A DNA stretch of 64,000 bases, from assembly GCA_019155205.2 (NCBI GenBank), contig JAHNZQ020000079.1:998436-1062435 (forward strand), read 5' to 3'. Each line of letters begins with the position of its first letter. The stretch's first letter is position 1. Position numbers and translations under genes: made by a program. Source of the stretch: Gracilaria vermiculophylla. Taxonomy: Eukaryota; Rhodophyta; Florideophyceae; Gracilariales; Gracilariaceae. Below are positions 49,402 to 58,162 of this stretch, piece after piece. The notes below the pieces were generated by a model, which did not search any database, was not told the origin of the DNA, and saw nothing but the letters and a program-made list of their open reading frames with translations.

Positions 49402-50430
49402 TCACTTCTTGGACGTGTAAGGAATGAAGGGTACAATATCCGGTCCGTACTTTACCGTCTTTGTAGGCGCCGCGTACAGAGCAACTGTAACATATCTTAG
49501 CAAGCCATCGTACCAGTCATTGTGAAACACATCGCCATGTGTTTCAACAACACGAATCCAGTGCTGAATGCCAGAATGCGTTTGAAAGAATCTGAGGTTG
49601 ATGATTTCGAAGTGGGTTGAAAACACAGGTAGGCACGGATCAGTTCTGGCCTTGCGAATTGAGTTCCATAATTGCTCATTTCGAGGTCGAATACCGTTGA
49701 GTTCAACGTATGATAACGCCAATTCTCGGAGGCTTTGAGTTATATTTGGCGAGCATTCTCGACCCAGAGAAGAGTATGCATATTGCATTCTGTTGGCTAC
49801 AAATGAGCGAACGAAATCGTGCTTGGTCGTTCGTGTAAAAACAGCATACGGTTCTAGACGTATGAGAAAGTCAATGTCGGACAAATAGTCATTCTGTCGC
49901 AGAGCAAGATAGGACCAGAATCGGGTTCGTTTGTACTCCGTATCTAGCGTAATATGGGTGATTGTGCGATTCAGAATCTGTCGCAAGGGCCGGAAGATAA
50001 CCGGGGCCTCCGATACTGATTGCAATTTGCCCTGCTCCACTGGAGGAAGGCCATCATGCAGGATTAACAGCTTGTATGGTAATGATCCAAAGCGACGGTT
50101 AAGTGACTCAAGAGAGTAACCCAAATTGTCTAGGTTGGTGTGGTTGACGGAGGCGACGTATGCAAACGCACATCTTTCCGCTGATCGAGCGACTTCTTGC
50201 TGATTAGCTGCTTCTTGCTGCAATCTGTATGCAATAACGAGGCCAAGCGAAAGAATGGAGAGAAAAGCAGCGAGGTGTGGCAGAGTGTAGCACAGGGAAA
50301 GCCGCTGGCGCCATGTGCTCTGCGCTTGACCAAAAGACGAAGAATGTGAAGCAGACTTTTCGGACGACGAAAGCAGCGCAGAACTCGACGAGGGTGGTGA
50401 CGGGATAAAAGTTCGCTGAGTGGCAGCCAT
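49402..50430 (-). CDS. GT15-like (KRE2/MNT1) alpha-mannosyltransferase, type II membrane
   Basis: 342 residues. A short Ser-rich cytosolic tail, one membrane anchor (about 51-68, LAAFLSILSLGLVIAY), then the catalytic region. The region has KRTRFWSYLALRQNDYLSDIDFLIRLEPYAVF, which parallels the YYWRVEPDVxFFC block of fungal KRE2/MNT1 enzymes, and FSTHFEIINLRFFQTHSGIQ followed by HNDWYDGLLRYVTVALY, which parallels their NTHFEIGDLRFFR...GGFYYERWGDAPVHSIA. These enzymes add alpha-1,2-mannose from GDP-Man in the Golgi. The paired acidic motif EPD is EPY here, so the metal site may differ. Convergent with MOCOS. Confidence 0.7.
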   Translation of the reverse strand: MAATQRTFIPSPPSSSSALLSSSEKSASHSSSFGQAQSTWRQRLSLCYTLPHLAAFLSILSLGLVIAYRLQQEAANQQEVARSAERCAFAYVASVNHTNLDNLGYSLESLNRRFGSLPYKLLILHDGLPPVEQGKLQSVSEAPVIFRPLRQILNRTITHITLDTEYKRTRFWSYLALRQNDYLSDIDFLIRLEPYAVFTRTTKHDFVRSFVANRMQYAYSSLGRECSPNITQSLRELALSYVELNGIRPRNEQLWNSIRKARTDPCLPVFSTHFEIINLRFFQTHSGIQHWIRVVETHGDVFHNDWYDGLLRYVTVALYAAPTKTVKYGPDIVPFIPYTSKK

Positions 50431-50826
50431 GTCGAACAGGTAATGCGATACCTGGAAACGTTGCGAGTAAGGTGTCTACGGGGGAAGATGGGGCGCAGAG
50501 CAAGGTTGAGACGCGGAGGCCATGGCAGCGAATGATGGCGAACGTGGAGTGCCTGCCTGCCGAGTTAATTGAAAGCAACAGGCGGAATACCAGACCGCCT
50601 CAAACGCGACGTGAACACACCTGTGCCTCGAATCCGAAAGGTGACCACCGTGGCTCAGCCATCCGTACCGACTAATGCCGCCGTGGACGGCAACGATCGT
50701 CACACCTGCGCTCCTGGACTACGGGGGAGGGGGGGAGGGGAATTCTTGGCTATGATGCAGCATCACATTTGCATGCAGTGCTCTACATGCTAAAACGACC
50801 ACTAACTCCGCGCCACGCAATCCTAC

Positions 50827-52569
50827 ATGCTCCCTTTTGCACCTCATCCCGCCTCCCGCCCCGCCCCCGTCGCGGTCCTTGCCGCACGCACCGCCTTCAC
50901 GCACATGCCGCCAATTCGCCGCTGCCGTAGCAAACCTCAATCTACGCGATCAAGGCCAACGCGCTCCGCTGCCCACTATCATGAAAGCGCGCTCGCCAAG
51001 CTCCCTCTGCAGCACACCCCTGTCCCCCGTCCGCTCCTTCGCGTCCGCGCGCCGCAACGCCACCCACACGTCGCCGTCCTCGACCCAGACCCAATCCACA
51101 CGCCTGTCTTTTCCACCCCGCGTCCATCCCGCAAGCGTCCCCTCTCGCACACCCCTCCCAGACCGCGCCGCGTGTCGGAGACCCCCATCAGGTCGCTGCC
51201 AGTACCGAAGTCGCCCCTCCGACTGCGTCGCGTATCAGAGTCGCCCCTGCCGCCCGCCTCATCACGAACGCCGCTCGCTCCAGAAAACTGTGATGCGATT
51301 GCTTCGCAACCCGCCTCAAAGCGCGCTCGTCTGCCAAGTTCGCCGAGCATGAGTATTTCGTGCTCTCTGCGAGTGGGCACTGACGAGGCGCCGGTCTCCC
51401 AGCTGCGTCACTCGGCTTTGCTGGCGTCGCCCGGTCTGTTTTCGGCGCTCGATCCGCTGACTGTCGACAGTGTGTACTCGTGCGGTGGAGATACGCCGCG
51501 TGCTCCTTCACCACCGACTACACAGCGTCGAATATCCTTCGGTGTGTTTCCGGACCGAGCAGTACAGCGCAACGAAGCTTTGTCTCCCACTCCGAAAGAG
51601 CACCTTCCATCGAGTTCTGCTCGAAACTCAGGTCCGCCTCGTGGTTCGACGCCGAAACAGCAGCCCCATCTCTCCCCTGAGCGAACAAAGCGAGATATCG
51701 CACAGGAGCCAAGCCAGAGACAGGCCTCACCGGAGCCATCACAACAGCTGCCTTTACGAGTGCCATCACACCAGCTCCCCAACTCGTGTGAGCCAGTTTT
51801 GCCTTCGTCACAGCGTTCGCCACTAACCCCGAAACTTATACCATCCATTACACCCCAACTTCAAATATCGGTTCAACAATCGCAGGCTTCTCTTCCGTCG
51901 AAAGCACTAACAGAAAAACCAACTAAATCACCTCTAACTTCAAGAGTGAAAAGGACTCGCGAGTTTGGAATTTCCCTTTCTATCGGCAACAGCGACTGCA
52001 GCTGGGCTGGTGAATTCGACTCTCCCAACTCGGCTGCGCTCAACATTTTTCGCAGGCCTGCACAGCGTTCCGGCGACCAGACAGTTCAAGTGCGGGGAAT
52101 CTCAGTACCTAAGTGCACACCTAGTGCTTCGATACCGATCGCAAGCTGTCCCTCTCCGGTGGTACAGGCGAAACAGACGCCGGCCAGGCTGAAGCGCGAT
52201 CCTCTCACCACTCAAGAACTAGAAGACGGAATATCAGAAAGTGCCGAAATATCTGACAAAGAAGCGGAGGCTGGATCAGAGCGCGCTGCGGAGGAGGTGA
52301 TGGGGGCTGAGGAGAAGACCGAAGAGGCGCGTGATGCTAGTGACATTGTGCATCGTGATATGCGTATGGAGGTATCGAGCAAGTTGTATAACAATGGGGT
52401 GGAGGACGATTGTTCGTCTACGCAATCGCCGTGTAACATGGATTTAAATGACGGCAAAAAAGAAGGAACAACAAAGGCGCGAGATACAGCTGTTTACTGC
52501 CGGTCTGTGTTAGTTTCAATCCCAAGCGGTGCACTTCGATCATTCGATCATAGTGACGAACCGCGGTGA
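50827..52569 (+). CDS. Ser/Pro-rich disordered protein, putative CDK substrate
   Basis: 580 residues (554 from the ATG at 50905). Nearly all low-complexity Ser/Pro/Arg with more than twenty SP or TP sites. Includes an imperfect internal repeat of about 30 residues (RRVSETPIRSLPVPKSPL, then RRVSESPLPPASSRTPL) and basic clusters (SRKRPLS, SKRARLP) that would serve as NLS and cyclin-docking RxL motifs. The C-terminal 100 residues are acidic. No folded domain and no family recognised. The clustering of CDK-type sites suggests a cell-cycle-regulated nuclear protein (inference). Confidence 0.6.
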   Translation: MLPFAPHPASRPAPVAVLAARTAFTHMPPIRRCRSKPQSTRSRPTRSAAHYHESALAKLPLQHTPVPRPLLRVRAPQRHPHVAVLDPDPIHTPVFSTPRPSRKRPLSHTPPRPRRVSETPIRSLPVPKSPLRLRRVSESPLPPASSRTPLAPENCDAIASQPASKRARLPSSPSMSISCSLRVGTDEAPVSQLRHSALLASPGLFSALDPLTVDSVYSCGGDTPRAPSPPTTQRRISFGVFPDRAVQRNEALSPTPKEHLPSSSARNSGPPRGSTPKQQPHLSPERTKRDIAQEPSQRQASPEPSQQLPLRVPSHQLPNSCEPVLPSSQRSPLTPKLIPSITPQLQISVQQSQASLPSKALTEKPTKSPLTSRVKRTREFGISLSIGNSDCSWAGEFDSPNSAALNIFRRPAQRSGDQTVQVRGISVPKCTPSASIPIASCPSPVVQAKQTPARLKRDPLTTQELEDGISESAEISDKEAEAGSERAAEEVMGAEEKTEEARDASDIVHRDMRMEVSSKLYNNGVEDDCSSTQSPCNMDLNDGKKEGTTKARDTAVYCRSVLVSIPSGALRSFDHSDEPR

Positions 52570-52620
52570 GCGAGTTGTTTCGGAACATGTAGTAGTAAAA
52601 GCGCGGAAAATGTTGTCATT

Positions 52621-52956
52621 CTAAACAGTGCTAACGGTCTTAACGTAGGCGACAAGCATGTCAACAACGGCTTGCTTGTTGGACCTGGCCTCGTTGATGG
52701 TCCTCTTGATGTTCTGTTTCGATTCAGCAGCGATTTCGTCAGAGGATTTCTTCGAGGAGCCGGCGTAGCTCTCCTTCTCTTTCTGATACTCAGACTCCCT
52801 CTGCGCGCGATACTCGGCGATTTCGGCCTCGGCTTCAGAGGCTGCCTGCTTGAGACGGATGTCACGCTCTTTGCGGGCGGCCTCGATGAGCTTCTTGGCC
52901 TCCTCTTCGGCCACGAGAAGGGTCTGAATCGTTTCAGCGGGCTTTTCGGCAGACAT
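52621..52956 (-). CDS. V-type H+-ATPase subunit G
   Basis: 111 residues from ATG 52956, matching the family length. Upstream in-frame sequence is leader. The N-terminal TIQTLLVAEEEAKKLIEAAR is the family signature; a long charged helix follows (ERDIRLKQAASEAEAEIAEY) and the C-terminal VVDMLVAYVKTV. Subunit G forms the peripheral stator stalk with E and links V1 to Vo in the vacuolar membrane. Convergent with the Ser/Pro-rich gene, 51 bp between stops. Confidence 0.93.
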   Translation of the reverse strand: MSAEKPAETIQTLLVAEEEAKKLIEAARKERDIRLKQAASEAEAEIAEYRAQRESEYQKEKESYAGSSKKSSDEIAAESKQNIKRTINEARSNKQAVVDMLVAYVKTVSTV

Positions 52957-53392
52957 TTTGGCAAATAGTGGGGGTGTAGCGACGATGGGCGAAGCGATTG
53001 ACGTCGGGAGTGTGGAGGAGACGAGGCGAGTTTCGGTTACAAACGGTGGGGATAGCGACATCCCATTCTGTTGGAGCATCGCAACTTCGTTTCGTCTCGT
53101 GGCCACCAAATCGTTACTGTAAGAAGCTGACACATGTCCACGTTTCCACGTGGTCACTGATTACACTTTGGTGTCCATCTATCTGAATACGATTGTGTGC
53201 CCCATAACCCAGTCATTGCTCGGCAAGGTGGGCGCCTGCCGCATCTACCCCCCCCAAGGGTAGACTATCTGTGTAGCGCCTCGCTCTTCGTCCCACGCCT
53301 GCCGTTGATCCACCCCGTCATCGCTGCACGTCTTGTTAGACTCACTGTAGAAAACGAAACTTGGCTCCTCACCTTCCCTGATGCATACTCCC

Positions 53393-53470
53393 GCCATCCC
53401 TTCCGTCATCCCTCCCGTCATTACTCCCGTTACTCCTCCCGTCATTACTCCTGTTACTCCTCCCGCCGTT
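53393..53470 (+). repeat. Proline-rich coding or leader repeat
   Basis: Imperfect repeats of CCCGTCATTACTCCCGTTACTCCT, read as PPVITPVTPPVITPVTP if translation begins at 53381. Confidence 0.7.
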
Positions 53471-53482
53471 CCTGTCGATCCC

Positions 53483-54271
53483 ATGTCCGCCCTCATCGTA
53501 CCGCGTCGCTGCTACACCCGTGAAAAGCTTCTCTCCCTCCGTCACAGCCGCCAGCTACCTCCCCATGTGACGCGCATACGCTGCGCAGCCTTTGTCATCA
53601 CCACATCAACCGCCCCCGCAAACCCGCCGACCCGACGGCCGTCCCCGCCACCGTCCCCGCCGCCCGGCTTTGGCCACATTCAACTTCCGGTGCAACCTTC
53701 CCCGCCTCGTTCTCCATCGCCCCCGCCCGAAGATCGAGCCCGCATCCGCATCGCGCGCGCCCCGTACATGCCGGACAACTTTGCCACCCGAATCGCATTT
53801 CACTCGCGACCTGCCCCGTTTGCCCCGCCGCTTACTTCGCAAGAAATCGACGCCTTGTTCGACACCTCATCTTCGTCCCCGTTCGACACCTTTTCAGAGC
53901 GCCTTGTCGTCGCGAATGCCCCTGCGAACGGCAGTGCCAGATTCACTCACTTCCGTGAGATAGAGCCACGCAATCCCCCTGTCCCTTCGGCACACGTTGT
54001 GGAACCCTCAAAAGCGCCAAGGCCTCTGGACGATCAACTTGACGACTCCGTGCTGGCCTTCTTCGAAACCGTACGCGCACGTGCTCGCAGCGAGGATCCT
54101 GAGGACTCCCGCGTAATGCACGACACGCTCCCACGTGATTCGCAATCCGTCCCAAATACATTGACGAATGCGCATAAGATTGCACCCGCGCAACTCAATC
54201 AAGTGACAAGCTCTGACGTCGTTGATCTACAAAATTGGTTTGCCCGTCTCGCGCAACAAACCATGCAATGA
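53483..54271 (+). CDS. Putative eIF4E-binding protein (4E-T-like motif)
   Basis: 262 residues from ATG 53483; an ATG at 53381 would add 34 residues of Pro/Thr/Val repeat. Near the N-terminus RRCYTREKLLSLR fits the canonical eIF4E-binding motif YxxxxL(hydrophobic), with Tyr11, Leu16 and Leu17. The YT-x-E-x-LL-x-LR context resembles 4E-T (EIF4ENIF1), where the motif also sits at the extreme N-terminus. The rest is disordered and Pro/Ser-rich, with two predicted short helices (SVLAFFETVRARAR and the C-terminal DVVDLQNWFARLAQQTMQ) that could be protein-binding motifs. Likely a cytoplasmic translational repressor or P-body protein. The call rests on one short motif. Confidence 0.5.
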   Translation: MSALIVPRRCYTREKLLSLRHSRQLPPHVTRIRCAAFVITTSTAPANPPTRRPSPPPSPPPGFGHIQLPVQPSPPRSPSPPPEDRARIRIARAPYMPDNFATRIAFHSRPAPFAPPLTSQEIDALFDTSSSSPFDTFSERLVVANAPANGSARFTHFREIEPRNPPVPSAHVVEPSKAPRPLDDQLDDSVLAFFETVRARARSEDPEDSRVMHDTLPRDSQSVPNTLTNAHKIAPAQLNQVTSSDVVDLQNWFARLAQQTMQ

Positions 54272-54750
54272 ACGTGGATAGTGTCTTGTTCTCAAACCTC
54301 TCGTCTGGGCATGGCCTCGTTTCTAACTTTATTTAATGTCAATTCGCCTACTCCCGTTTAAGTCAGCCTCTTTCCTCGTGTTGGAGCAGTGCGTAAGCTG
54401 CAGCGTCTTTTGTATTATTACCTTCACTGTATCATTCTCAGTACAGTAAACCTAGTGTTCATATTTCGATTCCCAGTAACCAACCATGCGGCACTCCGCC
54501 GATGCGCGTGGTACGGCACCTCAGATTCGCGGGGTTGCAGCTAATTCGACTCGAGCTAGATCATGACGCACATGATGTTGCAATGCAAAGAACCTTCGCA
54601 GTAGATGTGACAACAATCTACTTCACTTCGGAGACCGAATATTTCCGAGGACTTTAAAGGGATGCCAAAGCTTATTTTTTCATTTCTTTTTTTGCAAACC
54701 TCGCAACTTCCTGCACGTCAAGAAGGCTATTTCGAATTGCATTCTAACCG
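54272..54750. other. Spacer between convergent genes
   Basis: About 480 bp, AT-richer than the genes, with no recognisable feature. Confidence 0.5.
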
Positions 54751-57090
54751 CTACGAGTAGAACGCGTTTATAGACAGCACGCCAACAATTCCCAGCAACA
54801 ATTGCATAGGCATTCCAAAGATAACCCAGTCCATAAATGTGTAGCCACCAGGGCCGTGCACCATGAGATTCGTCTGATATCCTATAGGGGTGGAGAAACT
54901 TGCAGATGCCCCGATCATGAGTGTATACAAGGTTGCAAGAACAGGGGGAGGGTTTTCCGACTTGAGAATATTGCTTATTACGGGAAACATTAGCGACACC
55001 GCCGCGTTGTTCGTGATCACCGAGGACAAAAGGGCCGTTCCAACATATATGCCAAACAATAAACCCAGGTTACCGATCGGCCGGAAAATATCCACGATAA
55101 AGCCTGCCAGTTGTGCTGCCGCTCCGGTATCTTCCATGCCGTTGGAAATGCCAAAACTGGCGGCAATCGTAATGATCACGGCCATGTCAACCGCCCTCCC
55201 CGCGTTCGCGAGAGAGAGGCATCCAGTAGCAATCAACAGGAAGGATGCGCCAGCCGCAGCGCTCATCAACGGCAACACTTTGGCAGTGGCTAGCGCCACC
55301 ATTAAGACCGCAATACTGCCAGCAATGAGCATATGCAGTCGATCTTCTCTGGGCGGCTGAGAGCCTGAAACTTCAGACACCAACGCAAAGTTGGAGTCCT
55401 TGCCGTATCTGAGCGTGAATTCTGATCCGGTTTCCACCAGCAATGTATCCCCCGGCCTCAGTTTGATGTCGGCAATTTTCTCTTTCACGTGTTCTCCCTG
55501 CCTATGCACCGCAATAATAGCGGCTTGAAAACGCGATCGGAATTTGGACTCCTTGGCCGTCTTGCCCACTAGCATGGAGGACGATGCAATGACGAGCTCA
55601 ACCAATCTGCGATGATGGCGTTCGATCTTCATTTTCTGTGACTGACCAGTGGCAGGAACAAGGCCGGGTATGTGGTACAATTCCGTCACAGTCTCTACAA
55701 CTCCAGCAAATAGCAGCGTATCACCCGCTTCAATCTTCGTATCTGGGGCGACGGCTGGGATGAGCGTACCGTCCGCACGGGTGACTTCAACCAGGAAAAG
55801 GCCCTGCAGATGACGGAGGCCGGCTTCCTGCACGGTGTCACCCACAATGGGTGAGCGCTGCTGCACGAGCAATGCAACGGTGTATTCTCGCGGGTTGCGA
55901 ATGATCGAATCGACGCCTGTTTGGCCTCTGTCCCTGAGCAAGCAGCGAGAGAACAAGACCATGTAGAGGAGGCCTGACACCAGCATGAGCGCGCCCACGG
56001 GGGTGATGCCGAAGATAGGCAAGCCCTTTCCCACGCCATCTTCGGAGCCGTCAACGGTGCCCAGGATCTTGGTCTTGATAGCAAGGCCGTTGACGACAAG
56101 GTTGGTGCTGGTGCCCAGCAAAGTGAGGGTGCCTCCCAGAATGGCGGCGTCGTTGAGAGGCATGAGAAGTTTAGATATTGGAAAGTTAGCGCGGCGCGAC
56201 CAGGATTGAACGACTGGAATAAGCATGGCGACGACTGGGGTGTTGTTGAGAAAGGCTGAGATTAATGCGACGGGGAGCATGACGCGCAGCTGGGCCTCCC
56301 ACACGTATCGGGGCTTGCCAAGCACGACTCGAAACAATGGCAGCAGTACGGAGGTGCGCTGAATGCCCTCTGCGACGATGAATAGAATGGCAACGGACAT
56401 GACCCCGGTGTTGGCAAAGCCCTCAATTCCGCGCGAAGGCGTGACGATCTCGAGCACCAGCATGAGCGTGAGGCCGAGCATCATGGACACGGCGGTCGGA
56501 AGGGCATTAGTGATGAGTAAGGAGAGGGTGATGGTGAGGATGGCAAAGGCGGTCCAGGCGCGCCACGAGAGCTTGTCGAAGGCAAAGATGCCCAACATGG
56601 CCAGGCCTATGGCGATGATGAGCATGAAGGCGAGAATGCCCCAATTGCGCTTGACGAAGCGCAGCATCCACTGCGCGCTGGCTCTGGGGAGGCCCAGATC
56701 TTTGCGCATCTCTGAGAACTTGGGGTTGTACTTTGTCGGGCTGCCCTGGTAGAGGGGGTTGTCGACGCTGGTGCTGGAACGCGGGTTGGGCAGCGGCGGC
56801 GGCGGCGGCATCTTTGGGACGTCGTCGGTCTGCAGGGCGCCCTCCAAGAACTCCTGCTGGGTGATGGGGTGGTCCGGGACCGACTCGGGCTGGTCGGGGA
56901 TGGCAATGACCTGAAAATCGATGTTGTCGGAGGACGTGGGGTGAGAGAGCGGGGAGCGGTGGCGGGATGACAGCCGGGACGACAGCCTTGCTGAGGACGG
57001 CGATGCGTTCCGCGAGCGGCGAGAAGAGAGGTCGGGCTCATTCGGCGGGGTGGCCATGGCAGAGGCGGAGGCGGCACGACGGTGCGCCAT
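54751..57090 (-). CDS. DASS/SLC13-type anion transporter with two RCK_C domains, copy 1
   Basis: 779 residues from ATG 57090; an alternative ATG is at 57057. A Ser/Pro-rich cytosolic N-terminus (about 150 residues) precedes about 12 membrane helices split by a central cytosolic region with two TrkA-C/RCK_C domains (TLIPAVAPDTKIEAGDTLLF and IADIKLRPGDTLLVE). Anion-site motifs: SAFLNNTPVVAMLIPVV, LLGTSTNLVVNGL, VITNNAAVSLMFPV and STPIGYQTNLMVHGPGGY. This layout is that of algal SAC1/SLT-type sulfate sensors and transporters and of many bacterial DASS proteins; sulfate is the likely substrate but phosphate or dicarboxylate is possible. The 5' flank runs into a C-rich tract and an assembly gap, so an upstream exon cannot be excluded. 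Confidence 0.87.
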   Translation of the reverse strand: MAHRRAASASAMATPPNEPDLSSRRSRNASPSSARLSSRLSSRHRSPLSHPTSSDNIDFQVIAIPDQPESVPDHPITQQEFLEGALQTDDVPKMPPPPPLPNPRSSTSVDNPLYQGSPTKYNPKFSEMRKDLGLPRASAQWMLRFVKRNWGILAFMLIIAIGLAMLGIFAFDKLSWRAWTAFAILTITLSLLITNALPTAVSMMLGLTLMLVLEIVTPSRGIEGFANTGVMSVAILFIVAEGIQRTSVLLPLFRVVLGKPRYVWEAQLRVMLPVALISAFLNNTPVVAMLIPVVQSWSRRANFPISKLLMPLNDAAILGGTLTLLGTSTNLVVNGLAIKTKILGTVDGSEDGVGKGLPIFGITPVGALMLVSGLLYMVLFSRCLLRDRGQTGVDSIIRNPREYTVALLVQQRSPIVGDTVQEAGLRHLQGLFLVEVTRADGTLIPAVAPDTKIEAGDTLLFAGVVETVTELYHIPGLVPATGQSQKMKIERHHRRLVELVIASSSMLVGKTAKESKFRSRFQAAIIAVHRQGEHVKEKIADIKLRPGDTLLVETGSEFTLRYGKDSNFALVSEVSGSQPPREDRLHMLIAGSIAVLMVALATAKVLPLMSAAAGASFLLIATGCLSLANAGRAVDMAVIITIAASFGISNGMEDTGAAAQLAGFIVDIFRPIGNLGLLFGIYVGTALLSSVITNNAAVSLMFPVISNILKSENPPPVLATLYTLMIGASASFSTPIGYQTNLMVHGPGGYTFMDWVIFGMPMQLLLGIVGVLSINAFYS

Positions 57091-57255
57091 GGCGGGCGGG
57101 GTGGGCGAAGGTCGCGCGGCGCGCGGAGATGAGAAGCGCGCTGGGCGCCTGCGGCAAGTGTTTGGGGGGGGGGGGGGGGGGGGGGGGGGGGAAGGGGGGC
57201 GGGGGGGGGGGTGGGGGCGGGGGTGGGGGGTGGGGTGGGGCGGGGGGGGCAGCTG
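57091..57255. repeat. G-run tract next to assembly gap
   Basis: 57163-57250 is almost pure G on the plus strand, including a run of about 27 G, broken by single C, A or T. It lies 70 bp upstream of the transporter ATG and probably caused the gap. Confidence 0.9.
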
Positions 57256-57355
57256 NNNNNNNNNNNNNNNNNNNNNNNNNNNNNNNNNNNNNNNNNNNNN
57301 NNNNNNNNNNNNNNNNNNNNNNNNNNNNNNNNNNNNNNNNNNNNNNNNNNNNNNN
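57256..57355. other. Assembly gap (100 N)
   Basis: Exactly 100 N, the usual placeholder for a gap of unknown size. Confidence 0.98.
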
Positions 57356-57639
57356 GGGTTTGGGTTGGATACGCGGCGAGGCGCGCGCTCGCGCATTCCC
57401 GCACCGCCCTGCCTCCTGGTGCCACCGTCGCATGCACGCTGTCTGCGCCCTCCCCGTCCCTCCCCGTCCCCTCGTCCGTCCGCACCCCCCCATCTCCACT
57501 CCCTCCCATGGCGACCCCCACCAGGCCCCGGCCCTCTGTTCGCGCCAAGCGCCAACGCCTCCGAGGCGCGTTCACGTCGGCTCCTCCGCGCCCCGGCCGC
57601 AAACACCGCGTGTCCGCCGCTGCCCACACCATCGACGCC

Positions 57640-57859
57640 CTCTACTAGCAGTATCGACACCCTCTACTAGCAGCATCGACTCACTCTACTAGCAGCATCG
57701 ACTCACTCTACTAGCAGCATCGACTCACTCCACTAGCAGCATCGACTCACTCTACTAGCAGCATCGGCACACTCCACTAGCAGCATCGACTCACTCTACT
57801 AGCAGCATCGACGCACTCTACTAGCAGCATCGACGCACTCTACTAGAAGCACCGACGCA
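57640..57859. repeat. 22-bp minisatellite, about 10 copies
   Basis: Head-to-tail units of CTCTACTAGCAGCATCGACT plus CA, 22 bp each, starting every 22 bp from 57640 to 57838. Variants include CTCCACTAG and CGACGCA. The unit length is not a multiple of three, so it is not coding. It lies between the two transporter genes, upstream of copy 1 and downstream of copy 2. Confidence 0.93.
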
Positions 57860-58162
57860 CCCTCGCGTAGCCGTCGCGTCTCGCAGTCAACAGTCTGCGT
57901 ATCCACTCCACGCTCGCTATGGCTATCGCGCATCCGTTCTTGGCCTACAGTGTTGCCAACACAGACGCTCGCATCATCAAAACCAGATGCCAACCGGCTC
58001 TTCCTCAACAACAACAATCACAACACTTGCCCACGCCCAACGGCTGCTCAACCCACTGAGCTACAAAGCGTAGCTCAAAAACTGCGCCACTACAGACGCA
58101 CACTCTTATCAAACATGAGATTCGCCGCCGCACAAGCGCGCGCAGCATCCAGCGTCCCTGCC

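Noticed and set aside
57091..57660. N-terminal extension of transporter copy 1 across the N gap
   Set aside because: The frame is open only because N codons do not stop it, and its content is Gly/Arg/Pro low complexity. The start at 57090 is used instead.
57640..57859. CRISPR-like array
   Set aside because: Units of 22 bp are directly adjacent with no spacers, in a eukaryotic genome: a minisatellite.
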